Below are positions 8,125 to 15,742 of a stretch of DNA of 64,000 bases, piece by piece. The notes under the pieces were generated by a model. It worked only from the letters and a program-made list of their open reading frames with translations. It searched no databases and was not told the origin of the DNA. The stretch comes from Thioalkalivibrio sp. ALMg11. GTDB taxonomy: Bacteria > Pseudomonadota > Gammaproteobacteria > Ectothiorhodospirales > Ectothiorhodospiraceae. The position numbers and the translations under genes are program-made. The stretch's first letter is position 1. Each line of letters starts with the position of its first letter. Location of the stretch: the NCBI RefSeq assembly GCF_000377905.1, contig NZ_KB898873.1, positions 248,001-312,000 on the forward strand. Reading direction: 5' to 3'.

Positions 8125-8556
8125 ATGACCGACCTAAAGCAGCACTACAAGGCGATGACGTTCGAGGAACGCATGGACCTGGCCCTCTCCGCGGACCTCG
8201 AGGCGCGCTGGCGCCCGCTGCTGGTGCGCGATCAACACGCCCAGGTGAAGGCGTATTTCTCGCGGCGCATGGACCTGACGCCGGAAGAGGTCGTCCTGCT
8301 GCTGGCCGACCCCAACCAGACCGTGCGCCTCAACTGCGCCAAGCGTCCGGATCTGACCCCGGACCAGGTGGAGGCCTGCGTGAACGACCGCGACCCCAAT
8401 CTGCGCTACTTCGTCGCGCGCAATCCGCTGTTGAACGAGGCCCAGAGGGAACGCCTGATGGAAGATGAGGACGAACTGGTACGCATCGCGGTGCGCAAGG
8501 GCCCGAAGAAACGTGGTACCCGCGCCCGCCCTGGACAAGCCGAGATGATCCGTTGA
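8125..8556 (+). CDS. Leucine-rich-repeat-variant (LRV) protein
   Basis: 143 aa, all alpha. From about residue 50 it carries about three units of the form (L)xDPNxxVRxxxAxxPxLTxxQ: DPNQTVRLNCAKRPDLTPDQ, DRDPNLRYFVARNPLLNEAQ and DEDELVRIAVRKGP. This is the LRV pattern first described in Azotobacter. Such repeats form a right-handed superhelix for protein binding; no catalytic residues are visible. It overlaps the next gene by four bases (TTGA), so it is probably translated together with the membrane thioredoxin. The role is unknown. Confidence 0.7.
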   Translation: MTDLKQHYKAMTFEERMDLALSADLEARWRPLLVRDQHAQVKAYFSRRMDLTPEEVVLLLADPNQTVRLNCAKRPDLTPDQVEACVNDRDPNLRYFVARNPLLNEAQRERLMEDEDELVRIAVRKGPKKRGTRARPGQAEMIR

Positions 8557-9092
8557 CCGAGACCCAGCCAGAAAAACCGAAACGCCCCAAGCCCTCCCGA
8601 CGCCGCCGCGCGCTCAGCTGGGGCATTCAGATCGGCCTCGCGCTGGTGATCTTCCTGGCCGTGCGCGCCTGGATGGCCCGCGACATGGTCGAAGGCCCGG
8701 CCCCAGAGTTCGAGGCCCTTCTGCTGGATGGCACGCCGGTATCGCTTGCGGACTACGCGGACGAACCCATGCTGCTGCACTTCTGGTCCACCTGGTGCCC
8801 CATCTGCCGCCTGGAAGAAGGCGAGATCGTGCGCCTGTCGCAAAGCCACCCGGTACTGACGGTCGCGATGCAATCCGGCACGGAGGAAGATGTGCTCGAT
8901 CACCTGAACGAGCGCGAACGGGAATTGGCTGTAATCAACGACCCGGACGGCGCCCTATCCGCGCGCTACAACGTTCGCGGTGTGCCGGCCACCTTCATCA
9001 TCAGCCCCGACGGCGAAATCGTCTTCCGCAAACAGGGCTACGCCCCGCCTCTCGAACTCCGCCTGCGCCTCTGGCTCGCCCGCTGGCTGTAG
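8553..9092 (+). CDS. Membrane-anchored thioredoxin-like protein (TlpA/ScsD type)
   Basis: 179 aa starting at a TTG that overlaps the previous stop. A basic N-terminus (residues 8-20) leads into one membrane helix (about 22-40), so the thioredoxin domain faces the periplasm. GPAPEFEALLLDGTPVSLADY and HFWSTWCPICRLEE give the TlpA/ResA fold with active Cys82 and Cys85 (WCPIC). GVPATFII carries the cis-proline. It resembles protein-disulfide oxidoreductases of the ScsD/ResA group. Its substrate is unknown; the coupled LRV gene does not indicate one. Confidence 0.82.
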   Translation: MTETQPEKPKRPKPSRRRRALSWGIQIGLALVIFLAVRAWMARDMVEGPAPEFEALLLDGTPVSLADYADEPMLLHFWSTWCPICRLEEGEIVRLSQSHPVLTVAMQSGTEEDVLDHLNERERELAVINDPDGALSARYNVRGVPATFIISPDGEIVFRKQGYAPPLELRLRLWLARWL

Positions 9093-9103
9093 CGCCTTCC
9101 TGC

Positions 9104-9188
9104 AAACGGTGCAGTTCGCTTCGCTCAGTGCACCCTACGCGCCGTAGTCCGACTGTAGGATGCGGTTGAGCGCAGCGAAACGCATCAC
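9104..9188. repeat. Palindromic repeat family A, copy 1
   Basis: A 32-base unit beginning GGTGCAGTTCGCTTCGC and ending CACCCTACG is followed by TAGGATGCGGTTGAGCGCAG-CGAAACGCATC. Both halves are internally palindromic (GTGCA/TGCAC and GATGCG/CGCATC). The 32-base unit is identical in the copies at 9841 and 10636. Confidence 0.85.
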
Positions 9189-9234
9189 TCCCCAACCCGC
9201 CCCAATAAGCGTCCATCAACGATGGGCCGTCCGC

Positions 9235-9288
9235 TTGCGGCGGGTCACGCTAGGCCGTACATTATCCCGTACATGTACAGCCATGTAC
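9235..9288 (+). promoter_or_regulatory. yefM-yoeB promoter and GTACAT operator array
   Basis: TTGCGG (9235-9240) and TACATT (9258-9263) are spaced by 17 bases. Overlapping and following the -10 are four half-sites of one motif: GTACAT at 9257 and 9269, and the inverted ATGTAC at 9273 and 9283. The middle pair forms the perfect palindrome GTACATGTAC (9269-9278) and contains TGTACA. The E. coli YefM-YoeB repressor complex binds paired palindromes with a TGTACA core, so autorepression here is a reasonable inference. Confidence 0.75.
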
Positions 9289-9302
9289 CGCAGAGGCACC
9301 CC

Positions 9303-9554
9303 ATGGACGCCATTAGCTACACAGCGGCCCGGAGCAATCTGGCCAAGACGATGGAAAAAGTCTGCGAAGACCACTCCACGATCATCATCACCCGTAACAA
9401 GGCGCCCTCCGTGGTCATGATGTCGCTGGAAGACTATGAAGCCCTGCAGGAAACCGCCTACCTGCTCCGGGCGCCGGAGAATGCTCGACGCCTGCTCGCA
9501 GCGGTCGCCGAACTGGAAAAGGGAGGGGGCAAAGAACGGAGCCTGGACGAGTGA
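9303..9554 (+). CDS. yefM: Antitoxin YefM
   Basis: 83 aa from the ATG at 9303. Phd/YefM fold: MDAISYTAARSNLAKTMEKV binds DNA, IIITRNKAPSVVMMSLEDYE is the hallmark dimer and core segment, and the acidic C-terminus should neutralise the toxin. It overlaps yoeB by four bases (GTGA), giving coupled translation in the usual antitoxin-first order. Confidence 0.93.
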   Translation: MDAISYTAARSNLAKTMEKVCEDHSTIIITRNKAPSVVMMSLEDYEALQETAYLLRAPENARRLLAAVAELEKGGGKERSLDE

Positions 9555-9805
9555 GGCTGCTCTTTGCAGAACTGACCTGGGAGGACTACCTCTACTGGCA
9601 AAGACACGACAAGAAAACACTTCGCCGCGTAAACGAGCTGGCCAAGGCCATCCAGCGCGCCCCGTTCACGGGCATCGGGAAGCCCGAGCCCCTGAAACAC
9701 AACCTCGCTGGCTACTGGTCCCGCCGAATCGATGGTGAGCATCGCATTGTCTACAAAGTAGACGACAACACCCTGCTGATTGCGCAGCTCCGCCACCACT
9801 ACTGA
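9551..9805 (+). CDS. yoeB: Ribosome-dependent mRNA interferase YoeB
   Basis: 84 aa, the same length as E. coli YoeB, starting at a GTG within the yefM stop. The catalytic residues known from E. coli YoeB fall at the same positions: Glu46 (KPEPL), Arg65 (EHRIVY), and the C-terminal His83-Tyr84 (RHHY). It should cleave mRNA in the ribosomal A site when free of YefM. The toxin appears intact. Confidence 0.94.
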   Translation: MRLLFAELTWEDYLYWQRHDKKTLRRVNELAKAIQRAPFTGIGKPEPLKHNLAGYWSRRIDGEHRIVYKVDDNTLLIAQLRHHY

Positions 9806-9840
9806 CCGAAACATCGGGCGCGCCACAGTTCGCAACCAAG

Positions 9841-9926
9841 CAAACGGTGCAGTTCGCTTCGCTCAGTGCACCCTACGCCCCACCATCCCCGAGTAGGATG
9901 CTGTTGAGCGAAGCGAAACGCATCAA
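9841..9926. repeat. Palindromic repeat family A, copy 2
   Basis: The same 32-base unit as at 9104 (starting GGTGCAGTTCGC at 9846), with a slightly diverged second half (TAGGATGCTGTTGAGCGAAG). It separates the yefM-yoeB and vapBC modules. Confidence 0.85.
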
Positions 9927-9953
9927 AATGGCCGTGGCCAGCAACCCAGCTTC

Positions 9954-9993
9954 TTGCCCCCCAACGCGCACAAGTTACACTTCAAAGTGTAAC
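9954..9993 (+). promoter_or_regulatory. vapBC promoter with a perfect 20-base operator palindrome
   Basis: GTTACACTTCAAAGTGTAAC (9974-9993) is a perfect inverted repeat with 9-base arms and a 2-base centre. It overlaps a TACACT -10 candidate (9976-9981), which lies 16 bases after TTGCCC (9954-9959). The position is ideal for autorepression by the antitoxin-toxin complex. Confidence 0.75.
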
Positions 9994-10007
9994 CAACGGA
10001 GGCCGCC

Positions 10008-10250
10008 ATGGAAGCCACCACCAAGGACATGCGCCTGCACAGCCGCGAACTGCTCGCCGCCGTGGACCGGGGCGAGGAGATCGAAATTACGTATCGAGGT
10101 CGCCTGCGCGCCAAATTGGTCCCATACCAGCGCACCGTGGCCCCGCATACGCGCGCCGACCATAATCCACTGTTTGGACTCTGGCGGGACCAGGAAGGCT
10201 CAGTTGACGAACACGTCCGACGAATCCGGCAACCGAGGAACTTCAAGTAA
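10008..10250 (+). CDS. vapB: VapB/Phd-type antitoxin
   Basis: 80 aa. The N-terminus MEATTKDMRLHSRELLAAVD and the segment EEIEITYRGRLRAKLVPYQR fit the Phd/YefM antitoxin fold; the C-terminal part (HNPLFGLWRDQE) would wrap the toxin. A GGAGG site lies seven bases before the ATG. The stop overlaps the vapC start by one base (TAATG). The operator palindrome upstream supports self-regulation. Confidence 0.86.
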   Translation: MEATTKDMRLHSRELLAAVDRGEEIEITYRGRLRAKLVPYQRTVAPHTRADHNPLFGLWRDQEGSVDEHVRRIRQPRNFK

Positions 10251-10630
10251 TGCTAGTGGACACGGACGTCCTGATCTGGAATCTGCGCGGGAATCAGCGA
10301 GCCAGCGAATGGCTCGACAGCTCACCCGGATTCACAGTGTCCGCCGTAACCTACATGGAACTCATCCAGGGCCTCCGCGACCAGACCGAATTCCGCGCGC
10401 TGCGCCAGGCCGTCCAGTACTGGGATGCCCGCATCCAGCCGGTAAGTGAAGCCATCTCGAATCGGGCGACCTTCCTTGTCGAGACCTACGCCCTCAGCCA
10501 CAACATGCAGATGGCGGATGCCCTGATTGCCGCGACAGCCACACAGCTGGGCCTGCCACTCGTCACGGCCAACGACCGGCGCTATCGGCACATTGAGGGT
10601 TTGGAAATACACCTGTTTCGACCCGAATAA
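10250..10630 (+). CDS. vapC: VapC-type PIN-domain ribonuclease toxin
   Basis: 126 aa. A PIN nuclease with its conserved acids in place: Asp4/Asp6 (VDTDVLIW), Glu37 (YMELIQG), Asp90 (QMADALIAA) and Asp109 (TANDRRY). These bind the metal ions that cleave RNA. It is coupled to vapB by a one-base overlap and appears complete. The target RNA (often tRNA in this family) cannot be told from sequence. Confidence 0.93.
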   Translation: MLVDTDVLIWNLRGNQRASEWLDSSPGFTVSAVTYMELIQGLRDQTEFRALRQAVQYWDARIQPVSEAISNRATFLVETYALSHNMQMADALIAATATQLGLPLVTANDRRYRHIEGLEIHLFRPE

Positions 10631-10635
10631 CGGAT

Positions 10636-10721
10636 CGGTGCAGTTCGCTTCGCTCAGTGCACCCTACGCTCGATAATTACCCGAACGCCGTAGGATGCGT
10701 TGAGCGCAGCGAAACGCATCG
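10636..10721. repeat. Palindromic repeat family A, copy 3
   Basis: This third copy of the 32-base GGTGCAGTTCGC... unit is followed by CGTAGGATGCGTTGAGCGCA...CGCATC. It closes the vapBC cassette, so both TA modules between 9.1 and 10.7 kb are bounded by copies in the same orientation. Confidence 0.85.
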
Positions 10722-10737
10722 CCCTCGGGCGAAGCGA

Positions 10738-11604
10738 CTAATCGTCCAGCTCGCGCAGGACGCGGAAGCCCAGATTGGTATCCATCTCGTCGATGTTACG
10801 CCGGCGCCGGGCGGCGCTTCGGGTATTCACGGCGGGGTCGAACCAGGAGCCGCCCTTGGTCACCACCCACTCGTTTTCGGGGTCTCGGCGATAGACGCCA
10901 TCGCGCGGTAGCGATTGGTGCCCGTCGCGCCAGGGAGTGGAGGTGAACTCCTGCACGTTGCCGTGCATGTCGTACAGCCCCCAGAGGTTCGGCTGGAAGC
11001 TGCCTACCTCAAGCGGTCGTGACAGCGGAAAACAGGCGGGTAGATACCACCTGCGCCGCTGGCGTCGCTCCTCGTACGGGAACAGCGAATTGAAGTGCAC
11101 ATCGCGGCACCCGACCACCTCGCCAAAGGCAAACGGCGTGCGGGTGCCGGCCCGGGCGGCATACTCCCACTCCGCTTCGGTCGGCAGGCGGTAGCGCTTG
11201 CCCGTCTCCTCGCTCAGCCAGTCGAGATACTGCTGGATGCTATCCGGCTTGACGTTGAAGACCGGCATGCGCGGGCTGCCGGGCCAGACCAGCCAGTCCC
11301 AGGGCTCCCAGCCGGTCGCGGCCTGGAACGCCTCCCACTCCTCAAGGGTGATCTGATAGCGCCCCAAGGCAAACGGTCGCTCCAGAACCACAAAGCGCCG
11401 CGGCCCCTCATGCGGCTGATAGCCATACTCCGAGGCATCCGAACCCATCTCGAACTCCCCGGCCGGGATCACCTGCAGCTCCGGCGTCGGCGCGCCGGAG
11501 CGCGCCTCATCGCGAAAGCCGACCGATCCGCCCACCTTGCGCGCCGCCTGCTGCTGCAGATCCAGCAGATCCGCCTGATCCATCCGCTGCACGTCCGTCA
11601 CCAT
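10738..11604 (-). CDS. SUMF1/FGE-sulfatase-modifying domain protein
   Basis: 288 aa from the ATG at 11604, which has GGAGGTG nine bases upstream; the frame extends to 11649. From about residue 45 it matches the FGE-sulfatase fold: IPAGEFEMGSDASEYG, RYQITLEEWEAF, RLPTEAEWEYAARAGT, GLYDMHGNVQEFT, VTKGGSWFDP and NLGFRVL. In true formylglycine-generating enzymes the RxxxR stretch before NLGFR carries a catalytic cysteine. Here it reads TRSAARRRRNIDEM, with no Cys, so sulfatase activation is unlikely. There is no signal peptide and no neighbouring sulfatase or kinase. The substrate is unknown. Confidence 0.82.
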   Translation of the reverse strand: MVTDVQRMDQADLLDLQQQAARKVGGSVGFRDEARSGAPTPELQVIPAGEFEMGSDASEYGYQPHEGPRRFVVLERPFALGRYQITLEEWEAFQAATGWEPWDWLVWPGSPRMPVFNVKPDSIQQYLDWLSEETGKRYRLPTEAEWEYAARAGTRTPFAFGEVVGCRDVHFNSLFPYEERRQRRRWYLPACFPLSRPLEVGSFQPNLWGLYDMHGNVQEFTSTPWRDGHQSLPRDGVYRRDPENEWVVTKGGSWFDPAVNTRSAARRRRNIDEMDTNLGFRVLRELDD

Positions 11605-11675
11605 GAGCCTGTTCACCTCCAGCACCTTCAATTTCCCAGCACATGCCACGCCGCGTCATTACGGACCCGCCGGCC

Positions 11676-11706
11676 CGTCATTGCGAGCAAAGCGAAGCGA
11701 TCTCCT
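11676..11706. repeat. CATTGCGAG-type repeat, single arm
   Basis: CGTCATTGCGAGCAAAGCGA then AGCGATCTCC is one arm of the CATTGCGAGGAGCGAAACGACG family, which appears complete at 22738-22913. Confidence 0.5.
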
Positions 11707-11878
11707 GCCGCATCCGCAGCATCCAGTCAGAAGCACCGCCCGCATGCCTGCCGGGACCTCTGACTTGTAGGCAACCTGTCGCCGGCAACGTTCCAGCACC
11801 ACCCGAACGGGCTCGTGGTCCCAGGCGCCGCGCTCGTCTATGCTCTCGCATGCACGCGATCTCAGGGAGGAGACGACG

Positions 11879-12403
11879 ATGCAGACTTGCAAGGGAATCA
11901 CGGCCATCGAGCTGATGGTCGCTTTGGGTGTGCTATCCATACTGGCCATGCTCGCCGCCCCTAGCTTCGGCCAGATGATCGAGCGTCAACGCGTCATCGG
12001 CGCCACCAACAGCCTGCTCAACGCCATGCACCTCGCACGCAGCGAGGCCCTCAAGCGCAACGAGCGCGTCACCCTCTGCCCGTCGGCCGACGGCACTACC
12101 TGCCGCACCGATGGCGACTGGTCCGAGGGCTGGATCTGGTTCGCGGATCGAGGAAATTCGGGGGAACGGGGCGAAGACGACCCACTACTCGGCCACGCCG
12201 CCCCACACCTCTCGGACCTGCACGTGACCGGCAACACACCGGTACAGGACTACGTCTCCTACGTGCCGCGAGGAACCACGCAGCGTGTCAACGGCGCACT
12301 ACAGATGGGGAGTTTCCGGATCTGCGGTGGCGCCACCGAGGGCCGCCGCGTAATCGTCAGCAGCCTTGGACGCCCGCGCAGCGAAATCTTCGTTTCCTGT
12401 TGA
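11879..12403 (+). CDS. fimT: Minor type IV pseudopilin, FimT/GspH-like
   Basis: 174 aa from the ATG at 11879, with GGAGG upstream; an in-frame ATG at 11840 has no such site. A very short leader MQTCKG is cut by prepilin peptidase before ITAIELMVALGVLSILAML, which has Glu5. The globular part has the GspH/FimT pattern RVIGATNSLLNAMHLARSEA(L)KRN, and later GWIWFAD. FimT-like minor pilins help start pilus assembly, and in some species bind DNA for uptake. First gene of the minor pilin cluster. Confidence 0.85.
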   Translation: MQTCKGITAIELMVALGVLSILAMLAAPSFGQMIERQRVIGATNSLLNAMHLARSEALKRNERVTLCPSADGTTCRTDGDWSEGWIWFADRGNSGERGEDDPLLGHAAPHLSDLHVTGNTPVQDYVSYVPRGTTQRVNGALQMGSFRICGGATEGRRVIVSSLGRPRSEIFVSC

Positions 12404-12412
12404 ACAATACCG

Positions 12413-12823
12413 CTACCAGCACTCTTCCGGAGTCCCCTTGGAAGACCCGCCAGTGACCTCCAGCTCAATAGGGTCGCAGTTGGTGTCATTTTTCTGTCGT
12501 CCCTGCGGAGAAGCGACAGCGGTGTAACGGGAACCCTTTGTAGCCTCTTTGATCTCTATAGCGAGTTCGTAATGAGTATCAGTCGAAGTGGTCGGCAGCC
12601 CCAACGTCCCAAGATCTGATGCGTATGCCCGATTGTTCGCTCGCCAGCGCTCCTGCTCCAGCTGAATACGCAGCAGCGAGTCATGCGCATCCGCCCGCTG
12701 CGACTTCAGTATGTAGTTCTGGTAGGACGGGTACGCGATTGCCGCCAGGATGGCCACGACCGCGACCACGATCATCAGCTCGATCAGGGTAAATCCCAGC
12801 GCCTTCGTGTTTGCTGCCTTCAT
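12413..12823 (-). CDS. pilE: Type IV pilin PilE
   Basis: 136 aa. Leader [10 protein letters not shown] precedes [20 protein letters not shown], with Glu5 and the N-terminal helix of type IVa pilins. It continues with [20 protein letters not shown], typical of PilE. Two C-terminal cysteines (NCDPIE and EECW) can form the D-loop disulfide; the protein ends at that loop. It is read against the other pilin genes, back to back with fimU and tail to tail with fimT (9-base gap). GAGGGG precedes the start. Confidence 0.92.
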   Translation of the reverse strand: MKAANTKALGFTLIELMIVVAVVAILAAIAYPSYQNYILKSQRADAHDSLLRIQLEQERWRANNRAYASDLGTLGLPTTSTDTHYELAIEIKEATKGSRYTAVASPQGRQKNDTNCDPIELEVTGGSSKGTPEECW

Positions 12824-12966
12824 CGCTCTATCCCCTCGGAGACTTCCGTTTTCGCCAAACCCGATTCCACCACAATCGCCCGCCAGCGAGCCCTGTCAAT
12901 ATCGCGAGTGGAAGCATTCGCACCACGAGCGGTAGCCAGACGACATGCCCAAGATACCCCAAACCG

Positions 12967-12972
12967 TATAAT
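12967..12972 (+). promoter_or_regulatory. Candidate -10 box of the fimU-pilWXV operon
   Basis: TATAAT lies 40 bases before the fimU ATG, in the 189-base gap shared with the divergent pilE. No good -35 box is seen, so an activator may be needed. Confidence 0.45.
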
Positions 12973-13012
12973 GGGAGTCGAGACCTCCCTTCCTCCTGCC
13001 CGGGGACCACGC

Positions 13013-13573
13013 ATGGCCGCACCGCTAAAACCCTTCGGCTTCACCCTGATCGAGCTCATGATCACCATCGCCGTGCTGGTGATCCTGGTCACGCTGGCCG
13101 CTCCAGCCTTCAACTTGGCCGAGCAGCGCCGTGTAATCGGGGCCGCCGAAAGCGCCCTTGATCAGATCCAGACCGCCCGCAGCGAGGCCATCAAGCAAGG
13201 GCGCGATATCCACTTCGTGAGCCACCAGGTGGACGACGACGGCAACGCCTGGTGTCACGGCATATCCAGCACCCCCGCCTGCGACTGCACCGTCGACGAC
13301 GAGACCTCCGCGGACGCGTGCACCATCGTGATGGCAGGTGACGAAGACGCAGTGCTGCGCACCACCAGCTCGGATGATTACCGCAACGTCTCGATGAAGG
13401 GCGAACAGACCATCACCTTCAATCACGTGCGCGGCACCGTGCAGGGCGACCGGTCCGATCTCGTCTTCACCTCATCGCCCAACGCCTTCGAGATGCAGGT
13501 ACAGATCAATCCGATCGGACGTCCTCGCGCCTGCGGAACCAACCGCGCCATGGGGGCCTACAGCAAATGCTGA
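13013..13573 (+). CDS. fimU: Minor pseudopilin FimU/GspH-like
   Basis: 186 aa from the ATG at 13013; the frame is open farther upstream but the short leader MAAPLKPFG fits prepilins. It is followed by [20 protein letters not shown] with Glu5, then RRVIGAAESALDQIQTARSE(A)IKQGR, a GspH/FimU pattern. The globular part contains several cysteines (WCHG, ACDC, ACTIV, RACGTN, SKC). FimU-type minor pilins are part of the tip complex. Its last codons overlap the start of pilW (ATGCTGA), giving translational coupling. Confidence 0.87.
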   Translation: MAAPLKPFGFTLIELMITIAVLVILVTLAAPAFNLAEQRRVIGAAESALDQIQTARSEAIKQGRDIHFVSHQVDDDGNAWCHGISSTPACDCTVDDETSADACTIVMAGDEDAVLRTTSSDDYRNVSMKGEQTITFNHVRGTVQGDRSDLVFTSSPNAFEMQVQINPIGRPRACGTNRAMGAYSKC

Positions 13574-14385
13574 ACCATACTCGCCTCATTTTGACGCCGC
13601 GCCTACCCAACGTCGCCCGCCGTAGTAAAGGCTTCACTCTCGTGGAGCTCATGGTCGGCATCGTAGTGGGCATGATCGTGATTGCTGCGGCCACCTCCCT
13701 CTACCTGACCGTGATCCAGAGTAGCGCCTACACGACCCAGGAAGCTCGATTGACGCAGGAAACCCGCATCACGATGGATCTGATTGCCAATGACATCCGG
13801 CGCTCGGGATATTCTCATCCCGAGCGCATCGCAGAGGACCCCGACGAGGAACGAATCCCAGCTAACCCGTTCATGGAGTCTGCCCAATGGCTGCAGGCCC
13901 ATGATTTCGATGGCAACAGCGGGAGCTGCATCCTGGTCAGCTTTGACCCGACTTTTCGCTACGATCCGACCGCGGTGACGCCCACGCATGATCTTAGCGA
14001 TCTCGTGAACGACGGAGAGCAGTACGTCTTCGGCTATCGGCAAAACAAATATACCGTCGAAATGTTGACGGGCGGCCTGACCGACACATCCACCTGCGAA
14101 GGCGGCACATGGGAACCCCTGACCGACCCGCAGACCACACAAGTCAACCGCCTCGAGTTTGATTCCAGCCCTTCCAGCTGTATGAAAGTAGACGCGGACG
14201 GTGACGCCTCCGGACCAGTTTACGGGCCCTCCCCATGCAACAGTCTGGGCAATAACGACGGCGATGTCTTCGCCGAAAGCGCTCGTGTGACGGTAACACT
14301 CGAGGCCGTACATGCGGACAGCAACACCACGCAGGTAAATCACTCCGACACCGTGAGTGTGCGGAACCTGCGGATTTTCGACTAA
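13567..14385 (+). CDS. pilW: Minor pilin PilW
   Basis: 272 aa. A 22-residue leader ends in RRSKG, then FTLVELMVGIVVGMIVIAAA with Glu5, typical of PilW/GspJ. ETRITMDLIANDIRRSGY is the strongly conserved PilW signature. The globular domain is acidic and Cys-containing. The ATG overlaps the fimU stop by seven bases. PilW, PilX and PilV form the pseudopilin tip that primes type IV pili. Confidence 0.88.
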   Translation: MLNHTRLILTPRLPNVARRSKGFTLVELMVGIVVGMIVIAAATSLYLTVIQSSAYTTQEARLTQETRITMDLIANDIRRSGYSHPERIAEDPDEERIPANPFMESAQWLQAHDFDGNSGSCILVSFDPTFRYDPTAVTPTHDLSDLVNDGEQYVFGYRQNKYTVEMLTGGLTDTSTCEGGTWEPLTDPQTTQVNRLEFDSSPSSCMKVDADGDASGPVYGPSPCNSLGNNDGDVFAESARVTVTLEAVHADSNTTQVNHSDTVSVRNLRIFD

Positions 14386-14410
14386 CGGCCCGCTCCGAGG
14401 GAGCCTGAAG

Positions 14411-15712
14411 ATGCCCCAGAACACCTCTTGCAATCATCTCGGCCGGCGACAGGGAGGTATGGCCACCCTGCTGATCGCGCTGATCATCATGATCAGCGTG
14501 ACACTCGTAGTCATCTTTACCGCGCAGACGGCCGTGCTCGAACAACGCATGTCGGGCAATGAAGTCCGCATGAAACAGACCAACGTCGCCGCGCAGGCTG
14601 GCCTGGAACGGGCAATGGCCTACATGCAGCAGAATTCAGTGCCCACCGTACTCTCTGAGGACCAAGGTTTCGCTACCGGCGAATACCGCGTGGCATTCCT
14701 CGATGCAGAGGTTTCGGGCGACGCCCTTGGCACGATCGACGACGTGTGCCCCGCGGATCCGAACAACTTCCCGGCTCAGAGCACGATCAACCAATTCCGC
14801 AAGACCTGGGACGGAACCTCTGAACCTCTGGAGGGCGACACCCTGCAGGAGGCTGTGGTGTTCGCCTGTGGCTGGAGCGACGACCGCTCCGGCCGCAAGG
14901 CGCTGATGGTCGGGATGCAGGCCGGGCCGGCCGTAGCCAACCCCCCGGACAATCCACTGCTGGCCCGGGGCGGGATCGACGTGGCAGGCAACGTGGGGAT
15001 CTACAACGCCTACACCAACCTGACTATCCGATCCGGCAGGGAGGCAGACATCTCGGGCGCAGCGGGCACCACCTACATGCGCGACCCGACGGAGCCACCA
15101 CCAACGCTGGAGGAAGACGTCCCCGCTCCCGGGCCGAACAATATGGATCCGCGCTACCTCGAAATGAGCGCCAAGGACCAGATCGGTCTTGATGTTGTCG
15201 ACTTCGACCCCGGCCTGAACCAGGGCAGCGGAGACGATTTTTTTGAAAATTTCATGGGCTACACCAAGGAACAATACCGCGAGAACGTCGCCGCCCACCG
15301 ACTCGACCAAGGCGATCTCGACCAAACCGATGGCGATGGCAACTCGATTTCCTACGACAAATGGGGGCAGACGATCTGGATCGACGGTCAAGGCGGGGAA
15401 GTCACGATCAGAGGCCAGGTCGGCAACCGCGATAACCCGGTGGTCCTGGTTGTCGACGGCGACCTGAGGTTGGCCGGCTTCTTCGAGGAATTCCACGGGG
15501 TGCTGTATGTCGCCGGCAACCTTACCGGCTCGGGGAACCCAGAATTCTACGGCGCAACCATTATCGAAGGCGATGCCGAGATCACCGATGACCCCACCGC
15601 GACCGTCAGCGGGCGCCCGAATTTCGTTTTCGACCCCGTGGCTGCAGGTGGCGGTGCTAGCTCGGGTGCCAAGGGCATGATGTCCGGCACGTGGCGCGAC
15701 TGGAGCAACTAG
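14411..15712 (+). CDS. pilX: PilX-like minor pilin with a long globular domain
   Basis: 433 aa from the ATG at 14411, with GAGGGA upstream. RRQGG precedes MATLLIALIIMISVTLVVIF. There is no Glu5, as is usual for PilX/GspK-like subunits, which cap the assembly. The segment EQRMSGNEVRMKQTNVAAQA(G)LERA is the PilX N-terminal signature. The distal half has repeated short beta-strand phrases (GGIDVAGNVGIYNAY, VVLVVDGDLRLAGF, GVLYVAGNLTGSGN, GATIIEGDAEI), suggesting a beta-helix or bactofilin-like solenoid. This is much longer than the usual PilX (about 170-200 aa). Confidence 0.82.
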   Translation: MPQNTSCNHLGRRQGGMATLLIALIIMISVTLVVIFTAQTAVLEQRMSGNEVRMKQTNVAAQAGLERAMAYMQQNSVPTVLSEDQGFATGEYRVAFLDAEVSGDALGTIDDVCPADPNNFPAQSTINQFRKTWDGTSEPLEGDTLQEAVVFACGWSDDRSGRKALMVGMQAGPAVANPPDNPLLARGGIDVAGNVGIYNAYTNLTIRSGREADISGAAGTTYMRDPTEPPPTLEEDVPAPGPNNMDPRYLEMSAKDQIGLDVVDFDPGLNQGSGDDFFENFMGYTKEQYRENVAAHRLDQGDLDQTDGDGNSISYDKWGQTIWIDGQGGEVTIRGQVGNRDNPVVLVVDGDLRLAGFFEEFHGVLYVAGNLTGSGNPEFYGATIIEGDAEITDDPTATVSGRPNFVFDPVAAGGGASSGAKGMMSGTWRDWSN

Positions 15713-15742
15713 TCCGCGCAAACCAGCGTTCGAGGGAAAACA

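Noticed and set aside
6908-8128. A 429-codon plus-strand frame opposite nadA
   Set aside because: nadA has all family motifs, and the opposite frame is His/Arg/Gln-rich shadow coding.
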